Of a stretch of DNA of 64,000 bases, positions 54,201-62,813 are shown in pieces (position 1 is the stretch's first letter; each line of letters opens with the position of its first letter). The translations under genes were made by a program, and so were the position numbers. The stretch spans positions 124,001 to 188,000 of the forward strand of contig NZ_BCWM01000003.1 of the NCBI RefSeq assembly GCF_001592205.1, in the 5' to 3' direction. The notes beneath the pieces were generated by a model. It made no database searches and had not been told where the DNA came from. It worked only from the letters and a program-made list of their open reading frames with translations. The stretch comes from Brevundimonas vesicularis NBRC 12165. GTDB lineage: Bacteria; Pseudomonadota; Alphaproteobacteria; Caulobacterales; Caulobacteraceae.

Positions 54201-54534
54201 GTTGGCGCGCGCCACGACGGCGGAAGATGTCGACGCCTTGCGAGACGAAGCCGAAGATCGGTTCGGCTCTTTACCAGACCCCGCAGAGGACCTGTTTACC
54301 GGCCGTCGCCTGGCGGCGCTCGCCCGTGATGCCGGCGTCACGGAAATCGTATCGGGACCGAAGGCGACGGCGTTGCGGATCGCAGCGGCGCGTCGGCCCG
54401 GCATGGAAGCGTCGTTGCCGTTGCGCGATGATCGACGCTGGTCCGAGGATCGCATGATCGTCGATGCCGCCAACGATCAACCGCACGACACGGCCTTCAT
54501 CGAGAAGCTTCTGACCGAATTGGCGGCGGCCTGA
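51229..54534 (+). CDS. Mfd-like helicase (transcription-repair coupling factor paralogue)
   Basis: An 1101-residue SF2 translocase with the full Mfd layout. The UvrB-like N-terminal module has EVLILPPWDCLPYDRAAPSR. An RNA-polymerase-interacting CarD-like domain lies at about 440-520 (LDDVVIHEDHGLGVLKALER). The translocase has GDVGFGKTEVALRAA (Walker A), VVGTQALASEGLAF, IIDEEHRFGAQMK (DEEH box), SATPIPRTLQSAM, ATNIIETGLDVPRANTMLIW and QLRGRVGRGRRQGFTYLL, with a C-terminal TRCF domain. A housekeeping mfd is expected elsewhere in the genome, so I read this as a second copy. It starts 88 bases after the glycan run on the same strand. Confidence 0.88.
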   Translation: MKSSPADPDLSATGQQVLVDGPAPQADDGKRWKMPAAAVAAGLAEMTTKRSQAVVFIATSERRADEIAAALSPMVKDAEVLILPPWDCLPYDRAAPSRESMGRRMAVLAALNEASARPVFLVASPDAIVQRTPSRERIKARLSLAAGEALDREVLESFLTDTGYAADERVDEPGEYALLGAVVDVFPPASATPYRIALDEADRIIEIHAFDPVSQRRGAEIETICLTPAAEWSDRSPEDDEADHQDTGPSIDAETSTTLFDFLVKPMILTDVGVEDRFERIRAHVAEAYDTRLRFSEGARPAKPDSLYLTEKDVRQALKGAKPLSVEGWAPTPAFALEKSPGRALKQFIAERREAGDRIVLTGLPHEHRIILRLLRRHDIDTPVALESWTAIAPLQPGQIAVVTADLDTGFRQSAAGLVVLTPSDIFGGRIARGSGDTNDAFGETELRLDDVVIHEDHGLGVLKALERVAADGVERDVLRIEYHGGGTILAPIEEFGKIWRYGSEPDAVSLDRLNTQGWLKRRAKVSAQIDEAVAALSARAEARAALRTEPIAAPRQALARFAAGFAFPETTDQARAIEAVLSDLGSGKPMNRLVCGDVGFGKTEVALRAAAAVALAGKQVIVVAPTTVLARQHFEVFKRRFKDTDIQIGHLSRAADSAEARAVKAGLADGSMRVVVGTQALASEGLAFSSLGLVIIDEEHRFGAQMKSALAEKAPHLLSMSATPIPRTLQSAMVGIQDVSLIASPPARRRPIRTFMTPFDAGAVRLSLMREKARGGQSFVVVPRIEDMEPLAERLKTLTPELSVVSAHGDMSPSAIDEVMSRFSDGEGDVLLATNIIETGLDVPRANTMLIWRPDRFGLAQLHQLRGRVGRGRRQGFTYLLSDPETPMAAATEARLQTLEALDRLGAGFAISGRDLDLRGGGDLVGEEQAGHVRLIGSALYQAVLARALAAAKGDPDPDQASPSLNVGATGHLPADYIPDETVRINLYARLARATTAEDVDALRDEAEDRFGSLPDPAEDLFTGRRLAALARDAGVTEIVSGPKATALRIAAARRPGMEASLPLRDDRRWSEDRMIVDAANDQPHDTAFIEKLLTELAAA

Positions 54535-54671
54535 GGGCATGGCGGGCTTGAGCCGGTTTCAACGTCTGGAGTCTGTTTTGTTGGGAGCAATTCCGCCGCT
54601 GGCGCGCTGATCGACGACCGCCGACCGATCACGGCGGAGCCTCGCGTCTTCGCTTTCTAAAAAGCCCCTGC

Positions 54672-56031
54672 ATGCTCACAGACACCCGCCTTACTGTCGT
54701 CTTCCTTCATTCCCTGGGCTCGAGCCGCCACGATTGGGACGCGGTGATCGACCGGCTTGCCGATGAGGTGGTGACCGTCGCGATCGATCTTCCAGGGTTC
54801 GGGGACAGGGCAGGGGAAGGCTATGGCGATGTCCAAGCCGTGCTCGAGGACCTGAGCCGCCGCCTTACCGATCTTCATCTCCCGCGCTGGATCCTTGTCG
54901 GCCACAGCATGGGCGGCAAGTTTGCGACCCTGATCGCCGCGCGGGCGCGTGACGGGGCGGCCGGTCTGAGCGGGTTGCTGGGCGTGGTGCTGGTCGCCGG
55001 ATCGCCACCCTCGTCGGAGCCGATGGACGAGAGCAGGCGTGCGGATATGCTGACCTGGTTCGACGATCCGACCAGGATCGAGGATCGGGGACGCCAGTTC
55101 TATCGACGCCAATACCGCCGCCGGTCTGCCGCAGGCCGCCTTCGATCGGGCCCTGGCTGATTTCACTCGATCCAGCCCCGAAGCCTGGCGCGGATGGCTG
55201 GCCGAAGGATCGCGCGAGGACTGGTCCGATCAGGCCGGCGTCCTGCCTTTCCCCGCCCTGATCATCGCCGGCGCAGAGGATGGCGATCTCGGCGAGGCGG
55301 CGCAGCGGCGTGTCAACGCCCCCCACTATCGCGCGGCTGACGTGGTGGTCGTGTCGGATGCGGCGCACCTGATCCCTCAGGAACAGCCAGACCGTCTCGC
55401 CGGCCTGGTTCTGGAGTTCGTCGGGAAGCTCGGTTCATCTGCGCTGCCTCCACCCTTTGTGGATCTGATGGCGTCCGATCGCGTGTCGGATCGCACGCGA
55501 CGCGCAATGCTGGATCGTCATTTCGGTCCGGCGCCAGCTGACGGCGGCGTCCTGAACCCGACCCAGCGCGCCGTCCTGTCGGCGATGATAGCGCGAATTC
55601 TGCCCGATGGGGGCGATCCGGATGATCTGACGCGGCGTCTCGATGTGGCGCTCGCCAGAGGACAGGGCGACGGGTGGCGGTTCGCCGACCTTCCCTCGGA
55701 CGCCGAGGCCTGGCGACGCGGGCTGGATGAGATCGCCGCCACGGCGCCGGAGTTCGCAACCCTGGCCCCCGATCGCCAAGACGACATCCTGCGCACCATT
55801 TCGCAGGGCGAATGGCCCGAGCCGGGCCGGCTTTCGGCAGACGCCATGAAGCTCTGGTTCGAGGACGTCGTGTCCGAGGCCGCGCGCCTGTGGATGTCGC
55901 TGCCATCGACTTGGGCCCAGATCGGTTACGACGGTTTCGCCACGGGCGGCAAAGGCCGGTTCCAGGGATATGACCAGACGGCGGCGGACCACACCGAACC
56001 TTGGCGTCTGCCGAGGGAGGGCGTGGGTTGA
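54672..56031 (+). pseudogene. Alpha/beta hydrolase fused to gluconate-2-dehydrogenase subunit-3 domain (frameshift)
   Basis: The first frame (54672-55160) encodes an alpha/beta hydrolase N-terminus: VVFLHSLGSSRHDWD and the nucleophile elbow ILVGHSMGGKFATL. At about 55101 the reading must move one frame: QFYRRQ becomes QFIDANTAAGLPQAAFDRAL if one T is removed from ttctatc. The second frame continues without a stop through GSREDWSDQAGVLPFPALII, DAAHLIPQEQPD (catalytic His) and into a gluconate-2-dehydrogenase subunit-3-like domain (NPTQRAVLSAMIARILPDGG). Corrected length is about 453 residues. The second domain would be the small subunit of the GMC enzyme next door. Confidence 0.78.
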
Positions 56032-57572
56032 GCGCGCCTGCAAGGACGGCCGGCGAAACCGATGTCGTCATCATCGGCAGCGGGGCCGGCGGGGCTCCGA
56101 TCGCGGCCAGGCTGGCGAAGGCCGGGCTGTCGGTCACGGTGTTGGAGGCGGGGCGGGCTTTCGATCCGGCGGAGCATACGCCCGACGAAACGACGGCCGA
56201 TCTCTATTGGATGGAGGAGCGCCTGAGCGGAGGGCGCGACCCGACCGCCTTTGGGGCCAACAACTCCGGCCAGGGCGTCGGCGGCTCGCTCCTGCACTGG
56301 GGCGCCTTCTGCCCACGACCCGATCCCCGTGATCTGACGCTGGCCTCGGAGACGGGACGCGGGCGGAACTGGCCGTTCGGCTGGGACGAACTGGAATCCT
56401 ATGTCGAGACCGTAGAGACGGTGATCGGGGTCTCAGGCCCGGCCGACTATCCGTGGGGCGGGCGACAGTTCGCCTATCCGCCTGTCCCGCGCAACGCCCC
56501 GGCGGATGCAATGGCCCGTGGCGCGACGGCCGTCGGGCTGACCGTTACGGATGCGCCGGCGGCCGTGCTGTCCCGCGATCGCGAGGCGGGGACGACGCCC
56601 TACCGCATGGCCTGCGTCAACTGCGGCGCCTGCCACCAGGGATGCAGAACCGGCGCCAAGGGCGGCGCGGACAACAGCTTTCTGCCGATGGCCGCAGCCA
56701 ATGGAGCCAAGACTATCGCCAACGCGCGGGCCATAGGCGTGGAGCGTGACGCCGGTGGACGGATCAAGTGCGTGATCTATCGTCGCGACGGGCAGGATCA
56801 TCGGCTGAACTGTCGAGCGCTGTTCCTTTGTGCGGGCGGTGTCGAGACGCCGCGCCTGCTGCTGAACTGGGGATTAGGCAACGCCGGCGGCGAGGTCGGC
56901 CACAACTTCATGACCCATGTGGCGACCCAGGTCTGGGGCCGGTTCGACGCCGACATGTCGATGAACCGCGGCTATCCCTCTTCCCTGATCAGCGAAGACA
57001 TGGTGCGTCCGTCGGACGCGAACTTCGCCGGCGGCTATCTGATCCAAAGCCTTGGCGTCATGCCGGTCACCCTGGCGGGCGGGTTCGCGCGGGGCGGGGG
57101 CCTCTGGGGCGCGCCGCTGGTCGATACGCTACGCAACTATCGCCGGCTCGCCGGGATCGGCATCAATGGAGAGTGTCTGCCGGACGACGACAACCGCCTG
57201 ACCCTGTCCGATGAGGTCGACGCCGTCGGGCTGCGCAAGGCGCGGATCGACTTCAGCTATGGCGAGAACGAGCGGCGTCTGGACGCCCATGCCCGGCGCA
57301 TCATGACGGAGATTTGGACCGCCGCCGGCGCCGAGGACATCTTCGCGGTGGCCCGGTCGGCGCACACCATCGGCGGCTGCCGGATGGGGGACAAGTCGGA
57401 CGGGGCGGTCGTCGACGCCGACGGGTGCAGCGTCGAGATCGACAACCTGTACGTCTGCGACAACTCCGTCTTCCCCAGCGCGCTTTCGGCCAACCCGGCC
57501 TTGACCCTCATGGCCGTCGCCCTGCGCACGGCCGATCGCTTCCTCGAACGTCAACGAACAGGAGATTTGTGA
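56028..57572 (+). CDS. GMC-family FAD-dependent oxidoreductase
   Basis: A 514-residue flavoprotein. The dinucleotide-binding motif is DVVIIGSGAGGAPIAARLAK at residues 10-30, and the GMC N-terminal segment is NNSGQGVGGSLLHWGAFCPR. A Cys-rich stretch CVNCGACHQGCRTGAKGG near 200 is typical of gluconate-2-dehydrogenase-type large subunits, and the C-terminal GMC domain has AHTIGGCRMGD and NPALTLMAVALRTADRFL. The TTG start at 56028 follows GAGGGAGGGCG and overlaps the upstream TGA. It probably pairs with the subunit-3 domain encoded just upstream, although that gene is frameshifted. Confidence 0.88.
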   Translation: MSAPARTAGETDVVIIGSGAGGAPIAARLAKAGLSVTVLEAGRAFDPAEHTPDETTADLYWMEERLSGGRDPTAFGANNSGQGVGGSLLHWGAFCPRPDPRDLTLASETGRGRNWPFGWDELESYVETVETVIGVSGPADYPWGGRQFAYPPVPRNAPADAMARGATAVGLTVTDAPAAVLSRDREAGTTPYRMACVNCGACHQGCRTGAKGGADNSFLPMAAANGAKTIANARAIGVERDAGGRIKCVIYRRDGQDHRLNCRALFLCAGGVETPRLLLNWGLGNAGGEVGHNFMTHVATQVWGRFDADMSMNRGYPSSLISEDMVRPSDANFAGGYLIQSLGVMPVTLAGGFARGGGLWGAPLVDTLRNYRRLAGIGINGECLPDDDNRLTLSDEVDAVGLRKARIDFSYGENERRLDAHARRIMTEIWTAAGAEDIFAVARSAHTIGGCRMGDKSDGAVVDADGCSVEIDNLYVCDNSVFPSALSANPALTLMAVALRTADRFLERQRTGDL

Positions 57573-58375
57573 TGGACCTCGGGATCAAGGGGCGGATCGC
57601 CCTCATTTCCGGCGCCGATTCCGGCATGGGCAAGGAGACGGCGCGGCTGTTGCTGGAAGCCGGCGTACGGGTCGCCTTGACCGACAAGCCGGACGGCACG
57701 CTGGATGAAGCCGTCCAGGAGCTTTCCGCCTTGGGCGAATGCATCGGCGTGACCGGCGACGTCACCAAGGCCGACGATGTCGAACGCCTGTGGGCGGAGG
57801 TCCGAGACCGCATGGGCGATCCGGACATCTATGTGAACGCAGCGGGCGTGACCGGCGCGACCGGCGATTTCCTGGATGTCGATGACGCCGGTTGGCTGGA
57901 GACGCTCGACATCAATCTGATGGGCGCGGTGCGGATGTGCCGCCAGGCCATTCCGGCCATGCGGCGCTCGGGCTGGGGCCGTATCGTCCTGTTCGCGTCG
58001 GAGGATGCGGTCCAGCCCTATGTCGACGAACTGGCCTATTGCGCCTCGAAAGCTGGCATTCTCAGCCTGGCGAAGGGTCTGTCCAAGGCCTATGGCTGCG
58101 ACAATGTGCTGGTGAACACGGTCTCGCCCGCCTTCATCGCCACCCCGATGACCGACGCCATGATGAAGAAGCGCGCCGAGGAACGCGGCGAAACCTTCGA
58201 GGAGGCGATCAAGAGCTTCCTGAAGGAAGAGCGGCCTGGCATGACGCTGGATCGCAGGGGCAAGCCGGAGGAGGTGGCGGCGGCCGTCGCCTTCCTGTGT
58301 TCGGAGCGCGCCAGCTTTATCAACGGTGCGGGCATACGGGTGGATTCCGGCTCGGTCGCCACCATCGCCGGCTAG
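57572..58375 (+). CDS. Short-chain dehydrogenase/reductase
   Basis: A 267-residue SDR: ALISGADSGMGKETARLLLE cofactor motif, NAAGVTG, ASEDAVQPYVDELAYCASKA with Ser, Tyr and Lys of the catalytic set, and C-terminal INGAGIRVDSGSVATI. The Asp after beta-2 (LTDKPDG) suggests NAD(H). The start overlaps the GMC stop by one base (TGATG) and has GGAGAT upstream. Together with the GMC enzyme it probably oxidises a sugar or sugar alcohol (inference). A strong terminator follows. Confidence 0.88.
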   Translation: MDLGIKGRIALISGADSGMGKETARLLLEAGVRVALTDKPDGTLDEAVQELSALGECIGVTGDVTKADDVERLWAEVRDRMGDPDIYVNAAGVTGATGDFLDVDDAGWLETLDINLMGAVRMCRQAIPAMRRSGWGRIVLFASEDAVQPYVDELAYCASKAGILSLAKGLSKAYGCDNVLVNTVSPAFIATPMTDAMMKKRAEERGETFEEAIKSFLKEERPGMTLDRRGKPEEVAAAVAFLCSERASFINGAGIRVDSGSVATIAG

Positions 58376-58394
58376 TCGTCCCGCCGAAAGAGAG

Positions 58395-58430
58395 ACCGGC
58401 GGCGGGACGATCCCGCCGCCGGTTTTGTCT
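58395..58430. terminator. Bidirectional terminator between convergent SDR genes
   Basis: accggcggcggga (58395-58407) and tcccgccgccggt (58411-58423) form a perfect 13-bp stem with a three-base loop followed by tttgtct. On the minus strand the stem is followed by a purine-to-pyrimidine stretch ctctcttt, so it may serve both converging genes. Confidence 0.8.
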
Positions 58431-58432
58431 TG

Positions 58433-59326
58433 TCAGGCGACGCCCATGCCGCCGGTGACGCCGAAGACTTCGCCGGTGATGTAGCTGCCTTCCTGCGAGG
58501 CCAGCAGCACATAGACCGGGGCGATCTCGACGGGCTGGCCCGGACGACCCAGCGGCACCTGCTCGCCGAACTTCATCACGGCGCCCTGCGGCTGTCCGCC
58601 GGACGACTGCAGCGGCGTCCAGAAGGGGCCGGGCGCCACCACATTGGCGCGTATGCCCTTTTCGATCAGCTGCTTGGACAGGGCCTTCGTATAGGCGACG
58701 ATCCCGGCCTTGGTGGTGGCGTAGTCCAGCAGGATGGCCGAAGGCTCATAGGCCTGGATCGAGGCGGTGGTGATGACCGAGGCGCCCGCCGGCAGATGCG
58801 GGACGGCCGCCTGGGCGATCCAGTGCATGGCATAGAGGTTGGTCTTCAACGTCTTGTCGAAGTCTTCCGACGTCACCTGAGAGATGTCCTCGCGATACTG
58901 TTGGCGGCCGGCGTTGATGACCAGGATGTCCAGTCCGCCCAGCTCCGACACGGCCTGTTCAACCATCTGCCGGCACCAGTTTTCATCGGTGATGTCACCG
59001 GGGAGGTCGACGGCCTTGCGGCCCTCAGCCTCAATCAGCGCGATGACTTCGGCGGCGTCCTTGCGCTCGGACGGCAGATAGGACAGCGCCACGTCGGCGC
59101 CTTCCCGGGCGTAGGCGATGGCGGCCGCGCGGCCGATGCCGCTGTCGGCGCCGGTGATCAGGGCCTTGCGTCCTTTCAGCTTGCCGGAACCCTGATAGCT
59201 GTCCTCGCCATGATCGGGCTTGGGGTCCATCTCGCGCGCTTCGCCCGGTACGGGTTGGGGTTGGCGCGGGAAGGGCGGCTTTGGATATTGCTCGCGCGGA
59301 TCCTGAAGGGTCAGTCGATCAGTCAT
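58433..59326 (-). CDS. SDR oxidoreductase of the YhdF/general-stress type
   Basis: A 297-residue SDR with the long N-terminal extension seen in YhdF/YhxC/Gsp39-type proteins (EQYPKPPFPRQPQPVPGEAR; DHGEDSYQGSGKLKGRKALI). The cofactor motif is TGADSGIGRAAAIAYAREGA, the catalytic region IQAYEPSAILLDYATTKAGI, and the tail YITGEVFGVTGGMGVA. These proteins are often stress-induced. The ATG at 59326 overlaps the GH15 stop by eight bases. It is the last gene of a minus-strand SDR-GH15-SDR operon. Confidence 0.87.
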   Translation of the reverse strand: MTDRLTLQDPREQYPKPPFPRQPQPVPGEAREMDPKPDHGEDSYQGSGKLKGRKALITGADSGIGRAAAIAYAREGADVALSYLPSERKDAAEVIALIEAEGRKAVDLPGDITDENWCRQMVEQAVSELGGLDILVINAGRQQYREDISQVTSEDFDKTLKTNLYAMHWIAQAAVPHLPAGASVITTASIQAYEPSAILLDYATTKAGIVAYTKALSKQLIEKGIRANVVAPGPFWTPLQSSGGQPQGAVMKFGEQVPLGRPGQPVEIAPVYVLLASQEGSYITGEVFGVTGGMGVA

Positions 59327-61166
59327 GGAACGTCTCCGTTTCGGGCTGGGGGGAAGTGGTCTGCGCCTTGCCGACGGCGGTCAGGGCGGTCAGATGCGCG
59401 AGGTGGCTGAGCCCCTGCGGCATGTTGCCGAGGTAGGCGCCGGTGTCCGGGTCGATCATCTCGGTCAGCATGCCCCAGCGGCCGCTGAGGGCTTCGCGCA
59501 GGCTGTCGATGCGGGCGCGCGCCTTGTCCGATTCGCCTAGCGTCGCCCAGGCTTCGGCGATCCAGAAGGAACAGGCGATGAAGCAGCCTTCCTCGGCCTG
59601 CATGCCGGAATAGCGATAGTGGAAGACGCCGGCGCTGAGATGACGGTCCAGCGCGTCAAGGGTCGCGCGCAGCCGCTCTTCGCCATCGAACCGGAACCGC
59701 ACGGCCAGGGCCAGGGCGGCGTCCAGCTTGTCGCTGCCCGGATACATGACGAAGGCCTGAAGGCTGTCGGACCAGCAATGCGTCTCGACCCAGTCGAAAA
59801 TCCGGTCGCGCTCGCGCCGCCAGCGATCCCGGCACGTCGTCGGCAGTTGTCCCGCGTCCGCCAGTTCGACCGCGCGGGCCAAAGCCTGCCAGCAGCTGAT
59901 CTTGGACATGGTGTAGTGCTGCTCGTCTTCCAGCTCCCACATGCCCGCGTCCGGCTGTCGCCAGGCGTCGGCGCACTGGTCCGCCAGTTCGGACAACTGC
60001 TGGGCGCTGGCGCTGTCGAGGATGTTGCCGCAGCCGACGAAGCGCGAGGCGGTCTCAAAGATGTCGCCGAATACGCCGTGCTGGGCCTGGTCGGCGGCGC
60101 GATTACCCGTGACGACCGGACGCGAGCCTTGATAGCCCGGCATGTCCCAGTGTGTTTCCGGCGGCACGAGTGCGCCGTCCAGGCTGTAGCAGACCTTGGC
60201 GCCATGGCGCTTCAGCTGCATCAGCAGCCAACTGAAGGCGGCCTTGGCCTCCGCCTGGGCGCCGGCCGCCAGGAAGGCCTCGATCGTATAGCCGGCGTCG
60301 CGCAGCCAGGCGTAGCGATAATCCCAGTTCTTATCGCCGCCCAGACGCTCGGGCAGGGACGTCGTGGCGGCCGCGGCGATGGCGCCCGACGGGGAATACA
60401 GCAGCAGTTTCAACGCCAGGGCGCTGCGGATGAAGTCGTCGCGATACAGGCCGGGGCAGTTCAGGCGCGCCGCCCAGTCCCGCCATTCCTGATCCGACAG
60501 GTCGATGCGGGCGTCGATTTCTTCGATGGACGGCACGACCAGCGGCTCGTCCCGTCCGGCGACGATGGCTACCGTGCGCCGCTCGCCTGCGTCGACCACG
60601 ATGGTTCCGACAATGCCCTCATCGGACCATTCGCATGAGATGCGCGGATCGTGGACGAACAGGCCGAGCACCCGCTCGACGTGGAAGACCGTGTGTTCGC
60701 CGATCTTGGAATGATACGGATTGGCCGTATCGCCCCGACGCCCCAGACGCATGTGCAGGGCGAAGGTCACTTCGCCCTCCAGGCCATCGATACGGCGGGC
60801 CAGTTCGCACCAGGGCAAACGACCGGCCGTGCCGCTGTTCAGGCTCTCGGTCAGACGCGCGCGGCCCGTGGCGGTGGCGAACTCCGTCTCCAGCACATTG
60901 CTGTCGGGGCGATAGCGGCGGGTCGCCGTGAAGGCCTCGGTCGGCGTGATCGAAAACCGGCCGCCCTCCGCATCCAGCAGCCGGTCGAAAAGCGGCGGCG
61001 CATCGATCGCGGGAACGCACCACCAATCGATGCCGCCATCCAGCGCTGACAGGGCCACCGTTCGGCCCTCGCCCAGAACGCCATAATCTTCGAGGGCGAC
61101 GTAGCCATCGGGACGGAGCGCTTGCGACGAGCGCGCCGGATGGGGCGTGAAGGTCGTCTCTGTCAT
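59319..61166 (-). CDS. GH15-family glycoside hydrolase (glucoamylase/trehalase type)
   Basis: A 615-residue cytoplasmic GH15 enzyme. The N-terminal beta-sandwich (about 20-220) has ALDGGIDWWCVPAIDAPPLF. The (alpha/alpha)6 barrel contains GGDKNWDYRYAWLRDAGYTI near 320, CYSLDGALVPPETHWDMPGY, and a C-terminal MQAEEGCFIACSFWIAEAWA with the second catalytic-glutamate region. No signal peptide is present. Relatives hydrolyse trehalose or alpha-glucans and are often stress-regulated in alphaproteobacteria. The start overlaps the upstream SDR stop by four bases. Confidence 0.88.
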   Translation of the reverse strand: MTETTFTPHPARSSQALRPDGYVALEDYGVLGEGRTVALSALDGGIDWWCVPAIDAPPLFDRLLDAEGGRFSITPTEAFTATRRYRPDSNVLETEFATATGRARLTESLNSGTAGRLPWCELARRIDGLEGEVTFALHMRLGRRGDTANPYHSKIGEHTVFHVERVLGLFVHDPRISCEWSDEGIVGTIVVDAGERRTVAIVAGRDEPLVVPSIEEIDARIDLSDQEWRDWAARLNCPGLYRDDFIRSALALKLLLYSPSGAIAAAATTSLPERLGGDKNWDYRYAWLRDAGYTIEAFLAAGAQAEAKAAFSWLLMQLKRHGAKVCYSLDGALVPPETHWDMPGYQGSRPVVTGNRAADQAQHGVFGDIFETASRFVGCGNILDSASAQQLSELADQCADAWRQPDAGMWELEDEQHYTMSKISCWQALARAVELADAGQLPTTCRDRWRRERDRIFDWVETHCWSDSLQAFVMYPGSDKLDAALALAVRFRFDGEERLRATLDALDRHLSAGVFHYRYSGMQAEEGCFIACSFWIAEAWATLGESDKARARIDSLREALSGRWGMLTEMIDPDTGAYLGNMPQGLSHLAHLTALTAVGKAQTTSPQPETETFHD

Positions 61167-62152
61167 CGTTTGGACGATCCGATCGCAAGGCCAGCCGTTA
61201 CGGCAAGGCCCGCGAGCACGCCGACCGCCGCGACCTTGAGCGCCGCGATCTGCCGGCTGGACACGAAACCGATCAACGGTCTGATCACCCGTTCGGTGTC
61301 CGGGCCGTCGATCGCCGCCGGACCGTCTTCGGGTTGATCGAGATTGCCGAGACGCGGCAGTTGCGGGTCGCCCTGCTGCGCTGTGATCATCTTGGCGGCC
61401 TGGCGATCCGCCAACGCTGGCGTGAACTGTTGCGCCAGCGCCATCAGCCATGTCGTGCGACCCACGAAGACCTTGCGGCTGGGGCGCTGCACCGCGGACC
61501 AGACGGCGTCTGCACACAGGCGGGGATCGAACAGGGGATCTGGAATGACCTGCGCCCGGTCGGTCCGGTTGCGTGACCACAAAGGCTGGGGCGTGTTGAC
61601 GGCGGGCAGATAGACGGTGGTCAGGGTGACGTTGGAGGCTGCGGCAATCAGTTCTGCCCGAATGGCCTCGGTGAACCCGTCGACGGCCGCCTTGGCGCCG
61701 CAGTAGGCGGCCTGCAGCGGGGCAGGGCGCAGCGCCAATCCCGAGGACATCTGGATCACCGCCCCTTTGTCCGCCGGTCGCATGGCCCGAAGCGCCGCGC
61801 GTGTTCCGTAGACCTGAGAAAGATAGGTCGTCTCGACGACGCGGCGGTAATCGGCGTCGGTCAGATCTTCATCGCGCCCGATGACCGTGGACATGGCGTT
61901 GTTGACCCAGACATCGATGCCGCCGAAAGCGTCCACGACATCGCGTCCCGCCTGCTCGACGAAGGCCGGATCGGACACATCGCCCGCCATGCCGATCACT
62001 CGGTCTCCCGAACGCTTCAGCTGTTCGACGGCTTTGGAAAGGCGTTCAGCCTGTCTGGCGATCACCACGACCTGCCATCCGGCTCGGGCGAACCTGTCGG
62101 CGATCGCGAGACCTATGCCGGCGCTGGCGCCTGTGACGACGATAACCGGCAT
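61163..62152 (-). CDS. SDR oxidoreductase with C-terminal membrane helix
   Basis: A 329-residue SDR. The cofactor motif is VIVVTGASAGIGLAIADRFA, the catalytic set is MSSGLALRPAPLQAAYCGAK, and a distinctive segment ADAVWSAVQRPSRKVFVG follows. The last 25 residues form a hydrophobic helix (ALKVAAVGVLAGLAVTAGLA) that probably tethers it to the membrane. The R-Q-A-E-R after beta-2 suggests NADP(H). It is the first gene of the SDR-GH15-SDR operon. Confidence 0.87.
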   Translation of the reverse strand: MPVIVVTGASAGIGLAIADRFARAGWQVVVIARQAERLSKAVEQLKRSGDRVIGMAGDVSDPAFVEQAGRDVVDAFGGIDVWVNNAMSTVIGRDEDLTDADYRRVVETTYLSQVYGTRAALRAMRPADKGAVIQMSSGLALRPAPLQAAYCGAKAAVDGFTEAIRAELIAAASNVTLTTVYLPAVNTPQPLWSRNRTDRAQVIPDPLFDPRLCADAVWSAVQRPSRKVFVGRTTWLMALAQQFTPALADRQAAKMITAQQGDPQLPRLGNLDQPEDGPAAIDGPDTERVIRPLIGFVSSRQIAALKVAAVGVLAGLAVTAGLAIGSSKR

Positions 62153-62523
62153 GGCGATCCTTCTGATTTCGATTGCGGAATGACGATCGCGGTTGCGGCC
62201 GAACGGGGAGGCTCTGACAACGACACGTCCGGAGGAAGGTTGCCGACCGAAAGATTGGCGTTGGCGCTCTGCGCAAACGACGACGCTACCGCCGACAGCG
62301 GCGGCCTACGCCTGCGGCGCGTCGCGGTCGTTAATTGAGCCAGACTGATCTTGGACCGGCCTCTCGCTTACAGCGCTGTCAGTTTGAGCGTGGAGCGACC
62401 CTGCCCGACCTATTGAAAGCTACAGACGGTTGATCGTGGAGAGGGGGCGGGGTCACGCCAACCGTCGCGCAACGGAGCCTCAAACGCTTTCAGCCTGGCA
62501 GGGCAAGTTCAGAAGCCGGAGAC
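62153..62523. other. Intergenic region with operon promoter
   Basis: These 371 bases hold no convincing gene. The start-proximal part must carry the promoter of the SDR-GH15-SDR operon (candidate at 62219-62243). Near 62381 there is a short palindrome, acagcgctgt. I see nothing else. Confidence 0.4.
62219..62243 (-). promoter_or_regulatory. Candidate EcfG (general stress) promoter
   Basis: On the minus strand GCAAC, a 16-base spacer and CGTT, 67 bases before the SDR start. The EcfG consensus is GGAAC, 16-17 bases, CGTT, so one of nine positions differs. Stress control would suit the SDR and GH15 genes downstream. This is a weak, motif-only call. Confidence 0.3.
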
Positions 62524-62772
62524 CTATTGATCTAGCAATGTCGGAATCTTCATCGCCACGATCTCACGCGTGCGTCGGGTGATGCCGTACAGCATCCCAG
62601 GTTCGCTTTCGTCCCAGTCGATGGCCTGACCTTCGGCCTCTATGCCCAGCGTTTCGATGTGGTCTAGCACTCCCCCGCGCATCTGAATGGCGACGACGTA
62701 AAGCTCGGGCAGGTCGTGACCTGTCAGACACAGCCGGCCGTCCGGTCCCCATCCACCGCCGGAGATGCTCAT
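62524..62772 (-). CDS. Short hypothetical protein, possibly a 3' gene fragment
   Basis: An 82-residue frame: SISGGGWGPDGRLCLTGHDL, PELYVVAIQMRGGVLDHIET, then MLYGITRRTREIVAMKIP. The GWGPDGRLYLTGHD-like opening resembles the last repeats of a beta-propeller, so this may be the tail of a longer lost gene. No ribosome-binding site stands out. It follows the TonB-dependent receptor gene on the same strand with a 41-base gap. Confidence 0.45.
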   Translation of the reverse strand: MSISGGGWGPDGRLCLTGHDLPELYVVAIQMRGGVLDHIETLGIEAEGQAIDWDESEPGMLYGITRRTREIVAMKIPTLLDQ

Positions 62773-62813
62773 CGGCGCGATCCGCTACAGGATCGAAGGC
62801 GGCAGGGCCCAGG

